DNA of 64,000 nt from Terebella lapidaria (Eukaryota > Annelida > Polychaeta > Terebellida > Terebellidae), in the NCBI GenBank assembly GCA_949152475.1, contig OX424559.1, forward strand, positions 16,461,809 through 16,525,808, in the 5' to 3' direction. The first letter of the stretch is position 1; every line of letters starts with the position of its first letter. Position numbers and translations under genes: made by a program. This document shows, piece after piece, positions 35,073-45,083 of the stretch. A model generated the notes under the pieces. It made no database searches and was not told the DNA's origin. It saw nothing but the letters and a program-made list of their open reading frames with translations.

Positions 35073-35827
35073 TGTGAAGAATATCGTTCACGGCCGATAT
35101 TAAGCCGGTTTAACTGGGTCGTCGTGTGATTCAATAAGCCGGCAGTTTCAATTTAACTGTTTATTGCGGTGATAAAGTCTAATGATCAATCACTCACAAT
35201 CAGGGCCGCACTCTCACCTACGTCGGGTGATATCCCAGTCGAATTATATATATTCCTAGTATAGTCCTTTATATAACTTGTACATATATCCAATGGTTTC
35301 TATATCACTTGTATTCAGTCGTATATTAATAATCGACAGACTTCACAGGAGCTTTTTGTATAGACGTCCTGTCACTGGGATTTACACTACTCTTCTGCGC
35401 AGTAGACTGGGGCCGAGGGACCATGTGACTGTGTAATTTCCCGCCAAGTGTAAGCGGTGTTGTGATAGGTTGAATGTGTGGTGCAATGCGCTGATGTCAC
35501 CGGGAAAGTGGGTTTCCCCGGCTCGTGTTAATACTTGTAATGCCTGTATGTGTGCACGTGATGTATGGAGTATGTGTGTCAAGTTCTATGTTTAGAAGTC
35601 AGTGCATGTGAAGGTCAAGGTCGAGTAAACGGGGCCGAGTGTACTGAGTTAGCGGGGCCGCAGGTGCGTGGTTTGACCTGTGTATGTAACCATGACTACA
35701 TGGAGTTTATACCTGTGATCGTATAGTGTGTACTTGTTCTGTATGTAAGTCATGTAGAATGAATGTTTGTTGTGGAAATGTGTAGTGCGCGGGAGGGACG
35801 GGAGTAACAGTCGCTAAAATTACTACA
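35073..35827 (-). repeat. 5' LTR of family B (755 bp)
   Basis: Same ends and sequence as 22393-23148 apart from about two changes; followed by the target duplication ATTG. Confidence 0.95.
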
Positions 35828-36003
35828 ATTGTATATCACTACGGAAGCCCGTGGAGGCCAGATACTTCAAGGCGTGGAAATATTTTTATCTGGCTGCCGC
35901 CACTCAAATATATGGTCAGTTTTGTAAGAAAAAAAGGTCAGTTTTGTAAACTCATAAGGCCTACAAGAAGCAGTACAATAAAATTGTTTCTACGGTGTGT
36001 TAT

Positions 36004-36145
36004 TATAGGTAATTGACTGGATACAGTGTTTGAGGCCCGAGGTCGTGTCTGGGCCGTAGCACGCACGAGCTTGCGAGTGCGTCCGCGGCACAGACACGAC
36101 CGAGGGCCTCAAACACTGTATCCAGTCGATTAACTTATTATTATA
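36004..36145. repeat. Palindromic hairpin repeat, left copy
   Basis: A long imperfect palindrome: AGTGTTTGAGGC near 36029 pairs with GCCTCAAACACT near 36107, and CGTGTCTG with CAGACACG inside. The whole unit, including TATAGGTAAT at one end and AACTTATTATTATA at the other, is present in inverted orientation at 44941-45083. Confidence 0.85.
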
Positions 36146-36654
36146 TGCCGCATCATGATATGCATACCCCTCGGGAGAGATATAAATACAAATGCTGACA
36201 TTTTTTTAGCCATTTCAGACCCTGAGAGCACAGAATTTTATGGACATTTTCATGTACTACAAAACCAAAAACGTCATTTCGCCAGCGCACGAATACGTAA
36301 ACTTCAAAAGACTGGCGGTTGCTATGCGCGATGCCGGTCAATATGAAGGAGGTCAATACCGCAATATATCGGACCGATTGCACTCTGTGTAATCCATTGC
36401 AGCATTTTCGTAGGCATATAATAATATGGTATATGGTATCATTCAACTCAGAGGTAGTGTTTGTGGTATTTCTAAAAAAAAAATATATATAAATATTACA
36501 GTGGTCACATAACATAATATGGATATCATATCATTTGGAAATTTTTCATGGTGGCCTCAGTGGGTTGCTTAAATCAATCAGGTTTCCTCATCCGTATAGG
36601 AGCCTGATTAACTGGGCATTACGTTTTAGAAAAATCGGAGAGTACAGTAACTGT

Positions 36655-37270
36655 TGGGTAGATAGATAGATATATAGATAGATATATACTTTATTTAATC
36701 CACATGGAAACTTGATTTACAGCTGGGAGATATACGTGTAAACAACACATTACGACATAAGACATGCGTACAACACAATACATGTACAAACACAGATGAT
36801 ATCTAGTGTTTTAACCGGAAAAACATACTGTACATACAGGATCAGTGACGTGTGGCTGTTTCGTTAAACATGCGAATTGAACGAGGTACAAATGAATTGT
36901 TGTACCAACTAGTTCGGCATTTAATAGAACATAGTCTGAGACCTGACCTGAGGAGTGTGTAATACGGATTTAACGGGTGTATATTGTCTGATAAAATATT
37001 ACCCGTTTTAGCGACACAGTGCTTGTTGAACAGAGCGTCCAGTGACATACATGGCAGGTTTATAATTTTTTCCGCCTGGCGAACAACACGTTGTAATCTG
37101 TGGACATAATTTCGTCGTGCGTTACCGTAATATACTAGAATACAGGAGGACAGTGCACTTTCAATAACTGATTTGTAAAACATATTCATAATAGACGGTG
37201 GCTGATATGTGACATCTGAATTTTTTTTGCAGGACACCAATTTTTTTAAAAAGCACAATATTCTATTCAT
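36655..37270 (-). pseudogene. 5'-truncated LINE (L2/CR1-like) reverse-transcriptase tail
   Basis: A frame of 142 codons (36842-37270) carries the C-terminal end of a non-LTR retrotransposon ORF: FYKSVIESALSSC, then the RLQRVVRQAEKII, HPLNPYYTLLRSG and SFVPRSIRMFN blocks. Downstream on the minus strand is a TATC-type microsatellite tail (36659-36692), as is usual for L2-like insertions. Truncated on the 5' side where the palindromic array begins. Not functional. Confidence 0.8.
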
Positions 37271-37998
37271 GAATAAAACTATTCTATTCGCAAATAAAAC
37301 ATTCTATTCGTGAATAAAACATTTTATTCGCGAATAAAACTATTCTATCTGCGAAAAAAACATTATATTCGCGAATAAAGCATTCTATTCATGAATAAAA
37401 CATTTTATTCGCGAATAAAACGTTCTATTCTCGAATAAAACATATTCTCGAATTCGCGAATAAAACATTCTATCGTGAATAAAACATTTTATTCGTGAAT
37501 AAAACATTTTATTCGTGAATAAAACTATTCTATCTGCGAATAAAACATTATATTCGCGAATAAAACATTATATTCACGAATAAAACATTCTATTCGCGAA
37601 TAAAACATTCTATTCGCGAATAAAACGTTCTATTCGCGAATAATACTCAATAAGTTACAATTGCTATGAGTAAAAAACTATACATCACAGTGACACATCT
37701 CGAATATAATGTTTTATTCGCGAATAGAATGTTTTATTCGCCAATAGAATAGTTATATTTGCGAATAGAATGTTTTATTCGTGAATAGAATGTTTTATTC
37801 GCGAATAGAACGTTTTATTCGCGAATAGAACGTTTTATTCGCAAATAGAATAGTTTTATTCACGAATGGAACGTTTTATTCGCGAATAGAATGTTTTATT
37901 CGCGAATATAATAGTTTTATTCACGAATAGAATATTTAGCTATTTTTTTAAATTGGTGTCCTGCAAAAAAAAATTAGATGTCACATATCAGCCACCGT
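37192..37998. repeat. Palindromic array of TATTCGCGAATA units inside a foldback structure
   Basis: Arms 37192-37253 and 37935-37998 are inverted copies (ACGGTGGCTGATATGTGACA against TGTCACATATCAGCCACCGT). Between them run some 30 near-identical units built on TATTCGCGAATA. Units left of centre read ...CGAATAAAAC and units right of it read ...CGAATAGAAT, so the array inverts at about 37640-37710. The left arm is part of the LINE reading frame, so the structure arose by inverted copying of LINE sequence. Confidence 0.85.
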
Positions 37999-38157
37999 AG
38001 TTGGGCGGTGTTGCCCATAGCAAATATAGATGGTGAAGTTGTCTCAAGTGTTGATCGTTGCCGACCGGCGTGGCATTTACTAGTAGAATACCAGTATGTA
38101 TTCACAACCACTGTGGTTACCAGTGTGTGTTCATAACCTTTAGTTATATCCAAATCA

Positions 38158-38592
38158 TCAGTTTGTCATTGCCGACTGCCCCTGGTGTAGTCTCGTCACC
38201 ATATAGGTCATGGAACAAGCGCCTACGTCGCCCAGATTCTTGTTCATTTTTCTATGGTATCGACGACCGTTTAATGCTTTTTGAAAAAGTCGTCCCTGTG
38301 ATGCTGTAATTTTCATGAGTGAATTGAGTTGGAACGTCTCTGAATCTATGATACACCTCCTCAGAATACTGTGTTCCACATCTGTGGAATAGTGTAGAGC
38401 CTGGTAATGCTTTTTCCCTGTTTCCTCATCCAGAAGGGGCCTCAGTATTAAAAAGGTTTTTTCTTGTGTTTGTCAAATAACTGCTTCACTATGTGGTCAG
38501 AGTTTTCAAACTTTGAATGACAGTGATAACACCTGGCGTTGATGATGCGAGACGCCATATGTTGGAAGAAATAATCAGTATGAATTAATTTT
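38158..38592 (-). pseudogene. Unknown gene fragment with a Cys2His2-like motif, head-to-head with the RAG2-like fragment
   Basis: Minus-strand coding signal in two frames. The first part contains ARCYHCHSKFENSDH and a later His-containing LFDKHKKK block, so Cys-x2-Cys followed by spaced His, zinc-finger-like. After a shift at an A run near 38455, the frame continues through LRPLLDEETGKKHYQALHYS and a block containing ILRRCIIDSETFQLNSL to a stop at about 38158. Nothing in it is recognised. It could be a third gene of the RAG-like element, part of another mobile element, or a host exon. It starts within a few bases of the plus-strand RAG2-like start. Confidence 0.45.
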
Positions 38593-39149
38593 GGACACAA
38601 TGGCAGCCACCAATGAACTTGTTGTAGTGAAGGGTACGTCAACGAAGTCAACTACATTCATGGACCCTGCATCCATGACACTGACTGGAGATTTTCTACA
38701 AGGTGGCGTCATTCCATCCTCGAGAAGTGGACACCCCCTAGCAAGTGTTGGCAAAGGAAAGGCAGTGCTGTTTGGTGGCGTGCAGATGGACCAATGACAC
38801 GTTCTGCGAGGTGTTCTTCGGTTCGCGCAAGCCTGCAATGATGGTCGATTCTATGAACTTGACTGTGAAAAAAAGAACTTGGGGGGGGGGGGTGATCGGG
38901 GGGGGGGGGGTGCTGGAGCTACCGTCAGTGCAGCTAAGGGCATTCCACCAGGCGTCTTTATGGGAAGTTCGAAGCAGGTTATCTTGGTTGGTGGGTGATG
39001 TATGAAGGGCATATTTCAGCTGAAAGCCTCAGTAACTTAAATATAACTGTCGACAACTGCAAGCAACGATACATGTGCCATCAGCTACAGCAGGGCATTC
39101 TGCTTATGTCACCAACAGTGTATGTGCGTTGTTTTTCGGTGGAACTGAG
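38591..39149 (+). pseudogene. RAG2L: RAG2-like (RAG2L) Kelch-repeat fragment, frameshifted
   Basis: Four blocks in shifting frames look like Kelch blades and align in order with vertebrate RAG2. They are SSRSGHPLASVGKGKAVLFGG (38591-38797, ending at a stop), CNDGRFYELDCEKK (from 38834), ATVSAAKG...QVILVGG followed by EGHISAESLSNLNITVDN (38910-39055), and AGHSAYVTNSVCALFFGG (39087-39141). Intact RAG2 has six blades that form a propeller contacting RAG1; only about three or four are seen and the N-terminal ones are missing. No PHD finger is visible downstream. Runs of G at 38880-38890 and 38899-38910 coincide with shifts, so some breaks could be sequencing errors. It lies tail to tail with the RAG1-like gene. 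Confidence 0.72.
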
Positions 39150-39896
39150 TGGCCGTGATCGTGGTCGGGGTAAAGGGCAGGGGAGAGGAAGATAGAATAC
39201 TTGAACTTGACTTGCCTTCCAATTTCTTGCGATGTAATTGTATTTTCACATATTTTCTGATGTTGTTGAAACTTTTATGTGATATATGTTATTTTAGGTG
39301 TTACAGACATTCAAATGTTTATTTTATACAAGAATTGAAGGTGCTAGTTATTTAGTTTCATAAAATTTTTATGTTAAGTGATTTAACTGTGATTCAGTTG
39401 AGCCAGTCATTCCTGTTGCTTTTTTCAAGTATGGTAAGTACAAGTTCTCATGTACAATATTTTGCTGTATTATGTTTTCATTATGTTTTATTGCAATGTG
39501 CCAAAATAATTGTGATGTTACTACTTGCATAGTTACGATGATATGTAGTCACATCTGTTGCGTTGTTACATACAGCTTTCGGTTCCATGAATAAAATCTC
39601 ATGAAAGTAATATTGATTACATTTTTTCATAAAAGAACTATTTGAAGTGAACAAATGATTATTCATCTCAAAATGATTCATATTACAACAAATCAACCCA
39701 TTACTGATATCATCACGATAAGCAATACATATAAAAGTACAGTTCATGGTCACATATGAAAACAATATTTATCATTACAAATCATATCTATTGTTGTAAA
39801 GATTCTTACACACATACATACATACACGCACATACATATCACATTCCAATATTTACACAATACAGGTTCGCTTGTTGTGGCCAAATGCATAACAGA
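39150..39896. other. AT-rich gap between RAG2L and RAG1L
   Basis: Separates the convergent 3' ends of the two RAG-like genes. No coding frame of note and no repeat recognised. Confidence 0.5.
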
Positions 39897-42800
39897 TCAC
39901 ATCTGTTTTTTTGTTTGGATTTCCCCTATTCGACACAAAATGGGGCTGGCATACAACCAGTGTAGCCAAAGGGTATCTCTCAGGCCATCAAGCGTATTGC
40001 CTCTCCGGGCATGCTGTTACGAAAAATTTCGTTTCCACCTTCATTACCTTCACTGGACATTGCCCCAATAGTCCCAGGGCCATCGGCATTTTGCATTAAC
40101 TCTTGGCCATGCTCTACAAACTTGGGCAGGTGAATCAGGAACCTAACATAATCAAAAATTTAAAACATTTCAACACCTTTAGACTTGTACATTGGCACAT
40201 CTTCTGGATCATCTTTAAGTGGATTCAAAGATCTGTACATATTTCTGAGAAACCTAAACAATGTGAACACCTGTGACAGCTTCTGTTTTCTGACATGATC
40301 AGGGATGAGCGATAGGAAATGGATTTCATTAGCTATGTCAAACATATGTCTGACATAGTTCCCTGGCATCATTGGCGACGGATTGATGCCAACTGTCTGT
40401 TTCAGATGTAAGTCCAGCCTTGCTGAGGCATCATCGAGTAGTGGCTTCACATCAGCAGTGGCCTCAATTTTGTCACAGTCAACACTTCCCGTACAATCGG
40501 AGTCTTGGAGAATGATACTATATCGATGTCAGCGTGAGTTGCATCCATTCCATGATCTTTCAATTCAAACATCAATATTGGCTTACATTTTACTCCTTTT
40601 TATAGTCTTACTTATCTCCTTATCTCCTGATTTTCCAGGATTACATTAAAGTACTGCAACATGCTGTGTATCAGACAATGATCTGGTTATTGAGAATGTG
40701 CCGAGATCTTTCACAGCACCTTCTCTGATGGCATGACACATTGTGCATAGATACCTTGACCCGGAGGACTTCAACCCACCTTCACTCCGATCAAACTTCT
40801 CATCTATCATCGATGTGAAAAACTTGATTTTGTAACACCTCTGTATCCCGCTGTCGAGGATATGGACTTTCAATACCTTGAAATAATATTGGCTTACATT
40901 TTACTCCTTTTTATAGTCTTACTTATTTCCTTATCTCATGATTTTCCAGGATTACATTAAAGTACTGCAACATGCTGTGTATCAGACAATGATCTGGTTA
41001 TTGAGAATGTGCCGAGATCTTTCACAGCACCTTCTCTGATGGCATGACACATTGTGCATAGATACCTTGACCCGGAGGACTTCAACCCACCTTCACTCCG
41101 ATCAAACTTCTCATCTATCATCGATGTGAAAAACTTGATTTTGTAACACCTCTGTATCCCGCTGTCGAGGATATGGACTTTCAATACCTTGAAATAATAT
41201 TGGCTTACATTTTACTCCTTTTTATAGTCTTACTTATTTCCTTATCTCATGATTTTCCAGGATTACATTAAAGTACTGCAACATGCTGTGTATCAGACAA
41301 TGATCTGGTTATTGAGAATGTGCCGAGATCTTTCACAGCACCTTCTCTGATGGCATGACACATTGTGCATAGATACCTTGACCCGGAGGACTTCAACCCA
41401 CCTTCACTCCGATCAAACTTCTCATCTATCATCGATGTGAAAAACTTGATTTTGTAACACCTCTGTATCCCGCTGTCGAGGATATGGACATTCAATACCT
41501 TTTTCCTTCATGAACTCTCTCTCATACTCTATGCCTGACATACAAACAACACATGATGACTTATGATTCTCATCTGCTATAGCCACTAATAGTGGTCTAT
41601 TGACTCTCAATGAAGAAGGAGATTGCTTTTGAACAATAACAGTAGTGTTATCGTCAAGATCTACCGTAATTTTCACAACTGCAACAGAAAAGCGAAATGC
41701 CTTGCTGGGCTAATAACGATCACATTGTCCATGTGCTGTTCTACTTCGCCCATTCCATCTGCACCATCTTTCGTATACACGGTGAAGATTGGATTTGATT
41801 TAGATACAATTAACCCAGCTGCCGATAGACTATCACTGATCACAGGGTCAAGCTCTTTGAAAGTTTTAGCTAATGCATCAGCATAGTTCCACTTAACCCC
41901 TTTACAATTTGGACATGGAATTTCAGGAACTGAGGCTGAAAAATTTTCCAAAATATCAATCGGTTCAAAATATACACCTTGCGCCGATTGAGCTACTTTG
42001 ATATGTGTCAACTTTGCTTGGGTTCGATGCACACGAACTTGATGTTCCCGACCAATGATGGACCATCTAGCAGCTAGGGGAACATTATGATTTCTCTTTC
42101 AAGTCAAGTGCATAAAGTGGTTGCAAAAATCAGTCTTTTCTGATCAGTCTTTTGGATAGCAAGGCATCTATCAACATCCAGACTAATAGGTGTATCACTC
42201 ATGATACTTTTCAATGCATCAGCTTTTGCTTTCTGGTCAGTCTCTAACAGATAATCTCTCATCAACATGTGTAAAACAGCTCCTTCATCTTCAACGTTAT
42301 GTTCACAAAAGTTATTCATAAAATCATGAACAGGTTTCAGCCGTTTTGATTTCAAATACCATTGATCACAGTCTGGCATAGGAATTTTACCTTTCTGCTT
42401 CACACTACTGCACAAGGAGCGTTCAACAGGTCTGTTCTCACTTGCGGTGATCGGAAATGTTACAATACTGGTGCTTGGTTGCTGATCTGGATCATGTCCC
42501 ACCTCCAGCGAGGACCAAGCTCAGGAACTCTACCTGGGGACATCAACACCCCAACACCAGAAAAAGTGTCTGATGATGAGGTCACCCTTGGAGAGAATGC
42601 AGGTCCATGCGATGAAATCGGTGCTGTGTCAACCGCAGGTCCAGGCAATGGAGTTGCTGCTGTGTCAAGTGCAGATCCAGGTGACAGCATCGGTGTAGGC
42701 GCTGTAGGTGCCCGAGATGAGGTCACTTCAGTGTCGAATATAAAACTAATATATAATTAGTTTTGAATGATAGATTCAATGCAAGTTTCCACAGATTTAT

Positions 42801-43276
42801 AAAAAAACTTTAAATCCAGAAAGGCAGGTACCTGGAGATTCTAAACCATGACCTGGTGCCGAATGCTTTGCTACTGGTTCAGTGTCATCTGGTTCGGGGT
42901 CGTTTTCAGCGACATCCTGATCTTGAGGATTTGGTGAAATCTTCCGTTTCTTAGGCCTGAAGGCAAGACGTGAAGTGCACATGCTGCACGATTCACCATG
43001 GGCTTCAAGTATCGGAATGTCTGGTATGGATGGCTGGAATAATTTCTACTGACGTAATGACTGTTTGTAGCGATCCAGACGCTTGAAGCATTTGGGGCAA
43101 ATGTGACTTGGATGTATTTCATCACTGTCTTGTGAGATGCTGAGGCCAAGAAGATCCTTCATCTCTACCTTGTAAGCTTCAGCATCTCTGTAGCGCACTC
43201 TGACCCTCTTTCCACACGTGCGGCAAATTGACGCCAATTTCGCTACATGAGCTCCCACTTCACCAGGCTCCTGGCT
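39897..43276 (-). pseudogene. RAG1L: RAG1-like (RAG1L) recombinase/transposase gene, decayed
   Basis: Blocks align in order with vertebrate RAG1. (a) 43050-43276: a Cys-x2-Cys (SICRTCGKRV) and DEIHPSHICPKCFKRLDRY zinc region, after a TTTTTCAG acceptor. (b) 42832-43045: GESCSMCTSR plus a basic stretch, ending at a CAG/GTACCT donor. (c) 42104-42500: AVLHMLMRDYLL...CLAIQ. (d) 41514-42080: core start, with DGADGMGEVEQH. (e) 40574-41500: MIDEKFDRSEGG...YLCTMC...ITRSLSD, three times. (f) 39897-40560: MDATHADID, the HLPKFVEHGQE block, SSEGNEGGNE and HWLYAS. Codons matching the catalytic Asp600, Asp708 and Glu962 of mouse RAG1 are at 41757-41759, 40802-40804 (repeated at 41113 and 41424) and 40040-40042. 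Stops at about 43046 and 40158 and at least four frameshifts make this copy inactive. The family cuts DNA at terminal inverted repeats/RSS. Confidence 0.88.
40574..41500 (-). repeat. 311-bp tandem triplication inside RAG1L
   Basis: Units 40574-40884, 40885-41195 and 41196-41500 (the last lacks six bases) are almost identical. Each encodes the RAG1 segment with the second catalytic Asp (IDEK) and the YLCTMC zinc pair. 311 is not a multiple of three, so the frame is lost between units. The few differences (for example TTATCTCC against TTATTTCC) show recent origin. Confidence 0.95.
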
Positions 43277-43831
43277 CTGAAAAAGCTTGTAAATATTTAT
43301 ATTTTGATTCATAAACAACACGATTACAAATACATTGATTCCCAGGCCAATGCAAAGTTCAATCCTTTGATACACATAACGAAGAAACACCTTCGTCCAT
43401 AGCAAGACTAGTGTAGAATTCTTTTTACATCTGGATGACAAGTTCAAGCTATTGTTCTGTGGAAAAGATGAATTGAATATCTTTAAATAATCTCAAATGA
43501 CAAGATAACTACAGTTATATAATATTATATTTTCCAACATTTTTATGTAATTTTATGATAGCATCTAGTGTGATCTGTTCTCGCTTGTCATTTTTACATT
43601 TTTGCTAAAACTGTGATAATTTCTAATTTATGTAAACATGTTGTTGCATATTTCAGGAAACATTTTTGATGGTGCATGAACAAAACCTGCTTCGGAAACT
43701 TGCATCTCCTTTAATTTTTCGCAGGATTTGCAATGCCAAAAAATAATATATATATTATGTTTTTTCTCAGTCACTTCAAATTAATTGCAGGAGGAAAATA
43801 TACCTCGGACAGGAATCTGTATGATTGTTTT

Positions 43832-43835
<4 letters not shown>

Positions 43836-43893
<58 letters not shown>
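43836..43893. repeat. (TA)n microsatellite
   Basis: Uninterrupted TA dinucleotides, about 28 copies. Confidence 0.95.
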
Positions 43894-43894
<1 letters not shown>

Positions 43895-44940
43895 ACTAAA
43901 AGCGATATTAGCTGTACTGTACAGCTAATGTTAACATTAGCTGTACATATACTTATATAGCTATTACTAGAGAAATATAAGTGTTAGATATTATCGGTTC
44001 ACTTTTTTAAAAAGCATTTTCAAGGACATAATCGCGGTGAAAGATTATTCTCTCAACAACTAATATCTGAAGATATCATTTTTTTCGTGTACATCTAATA
44101 TTTTACTTGCCGTTTTATCTCTATATTGTATATTAGCTGCCGGATTTTCTCTAAAGTGTGTATTAGCTGTACATCTGAATATATGTACAGCTAATATTAC
44201 CTGAACATATACATCTGAATATATGTACAGCTAATGTTGCATGAACATATACAAAGTATCTACAGATAATATTCTGGACGGGTCCAGGCTTTAAGAAATA
44301 CTAAACTTAGGGCTGGTGGATAGAGTGGACTTTTCTCTTTGACTATTCTGAGGATATCGTTCATAAACAATAGACGATGACAAGGTATGGTACTAACATG
44401 ATGAGTTATCACACGGATTAACATTCATAATGATGAAAACGCATTCGCGAAATATCGCGAAATAACGCAATAGAAAAATTTTGTGGCGTCTGTGCTTCTG
44501 TACTTCTGTTCTCAGGCGAGTTCTTATCTCTTCGCATTGTGAAATGCTATCACTATACCTCCTGTAAGAATCATGCTCTGTGATATGTCAATTGCAATGA
44601 AATAATTTGCTCTGCTGGAGCCGCCCGCAATGTCGAGACAGTAAACTATATTATTATATACCTATGCGAGTTGTCCTATTGTACAGTATAGATAATCGAT
44701 CGTGCGATTAATTCCTGTATTGGAACATACAGGTCATGTGTTAATTGCACGGCGTATCCGTGGCAAAGCGCTCAGCAACCGGCGGTGTTTATACGTTTAT
44801 ATTCATGCGCTGGTAACTCGACTTTTTTGTAGGTCAAAGAATTGATAAAAACACTTCATGTTTTCGTGTAAATAATCACAAATTAATGTCAGAAAATGGA
44901 ATAGTTTGCTTTCCAATGGATGTACATGTCATTGTGCGGT

Positions 44941-45083
44941 ATATAATAATAAGTTAATCATCTGAATTCGGTGTTTGAGGCACTCGGTCGTGTCTGGGCC
45001 GTGGACGCACTCGCAAGCTCGTGCGAGCTACGGCCCTGACCCGACTTCGTGCCTCAAACACTGAATTCAGTCCATTACCTATA
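44941..45083. repeat. Palindromic hairpin repeat, right copy (inverted)
   Basis: Inverted relative to 36004-36145, including both outer borders (TATAATAATAAGTTAAT and ATTACCTATA). Its stem pairs GGTGTTTGAGGCAC with GTGCCTCAAACAC. Confidence 0.85.

Larger units (their letters stand above)
22393..35827 (-). mobile_element. Complete Ty3-like LTR retrotransposon, family B, with a third ORF
   Basis: A 13.4-kb element bounded by direct LTRs (22393-23148 and 35073-35827) and by the 4-base target duplication ATTG (22389-22392 and 35828-35831). The order on the minus strand is 5' LTR, primer site, gag (859 codons), pol, a 1.4-kb spacer, ORF3 (932 codons), polypurine tract, 3' LTR. All three frames are open. 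The LTRs differ at only about two positions, so insertion was recent and the family may still be active. GGGTCG and GGGCCG are strikingly frequent on the plus strand throughout. Confidence 0.95.

Noticed and set aside
36153..36515. Frame of 120 codons with a poly-aromatic stretch
   Set aside because: AT-rich, no conserved motif, next to repeats; probably random.
38110..38495. CACTGTG at 38110 and CACTATG at 38483 as possible RSS/TIR heptamers of the RAG-like element
   Set aside because: No matching inverted copy was found near 43.3-44.5 kb and no 5-base target duplication could be paired; single heptamers occur by chance.
40640..40890. Reading the 311-bp units as exons separated by introns
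   Set aside because: The sequence between units also aligns with RAG1 (KPILMFELKDHGMDATHADID follows the last unit), so the repeat is a duplication of coding DNA, not a set of exons.
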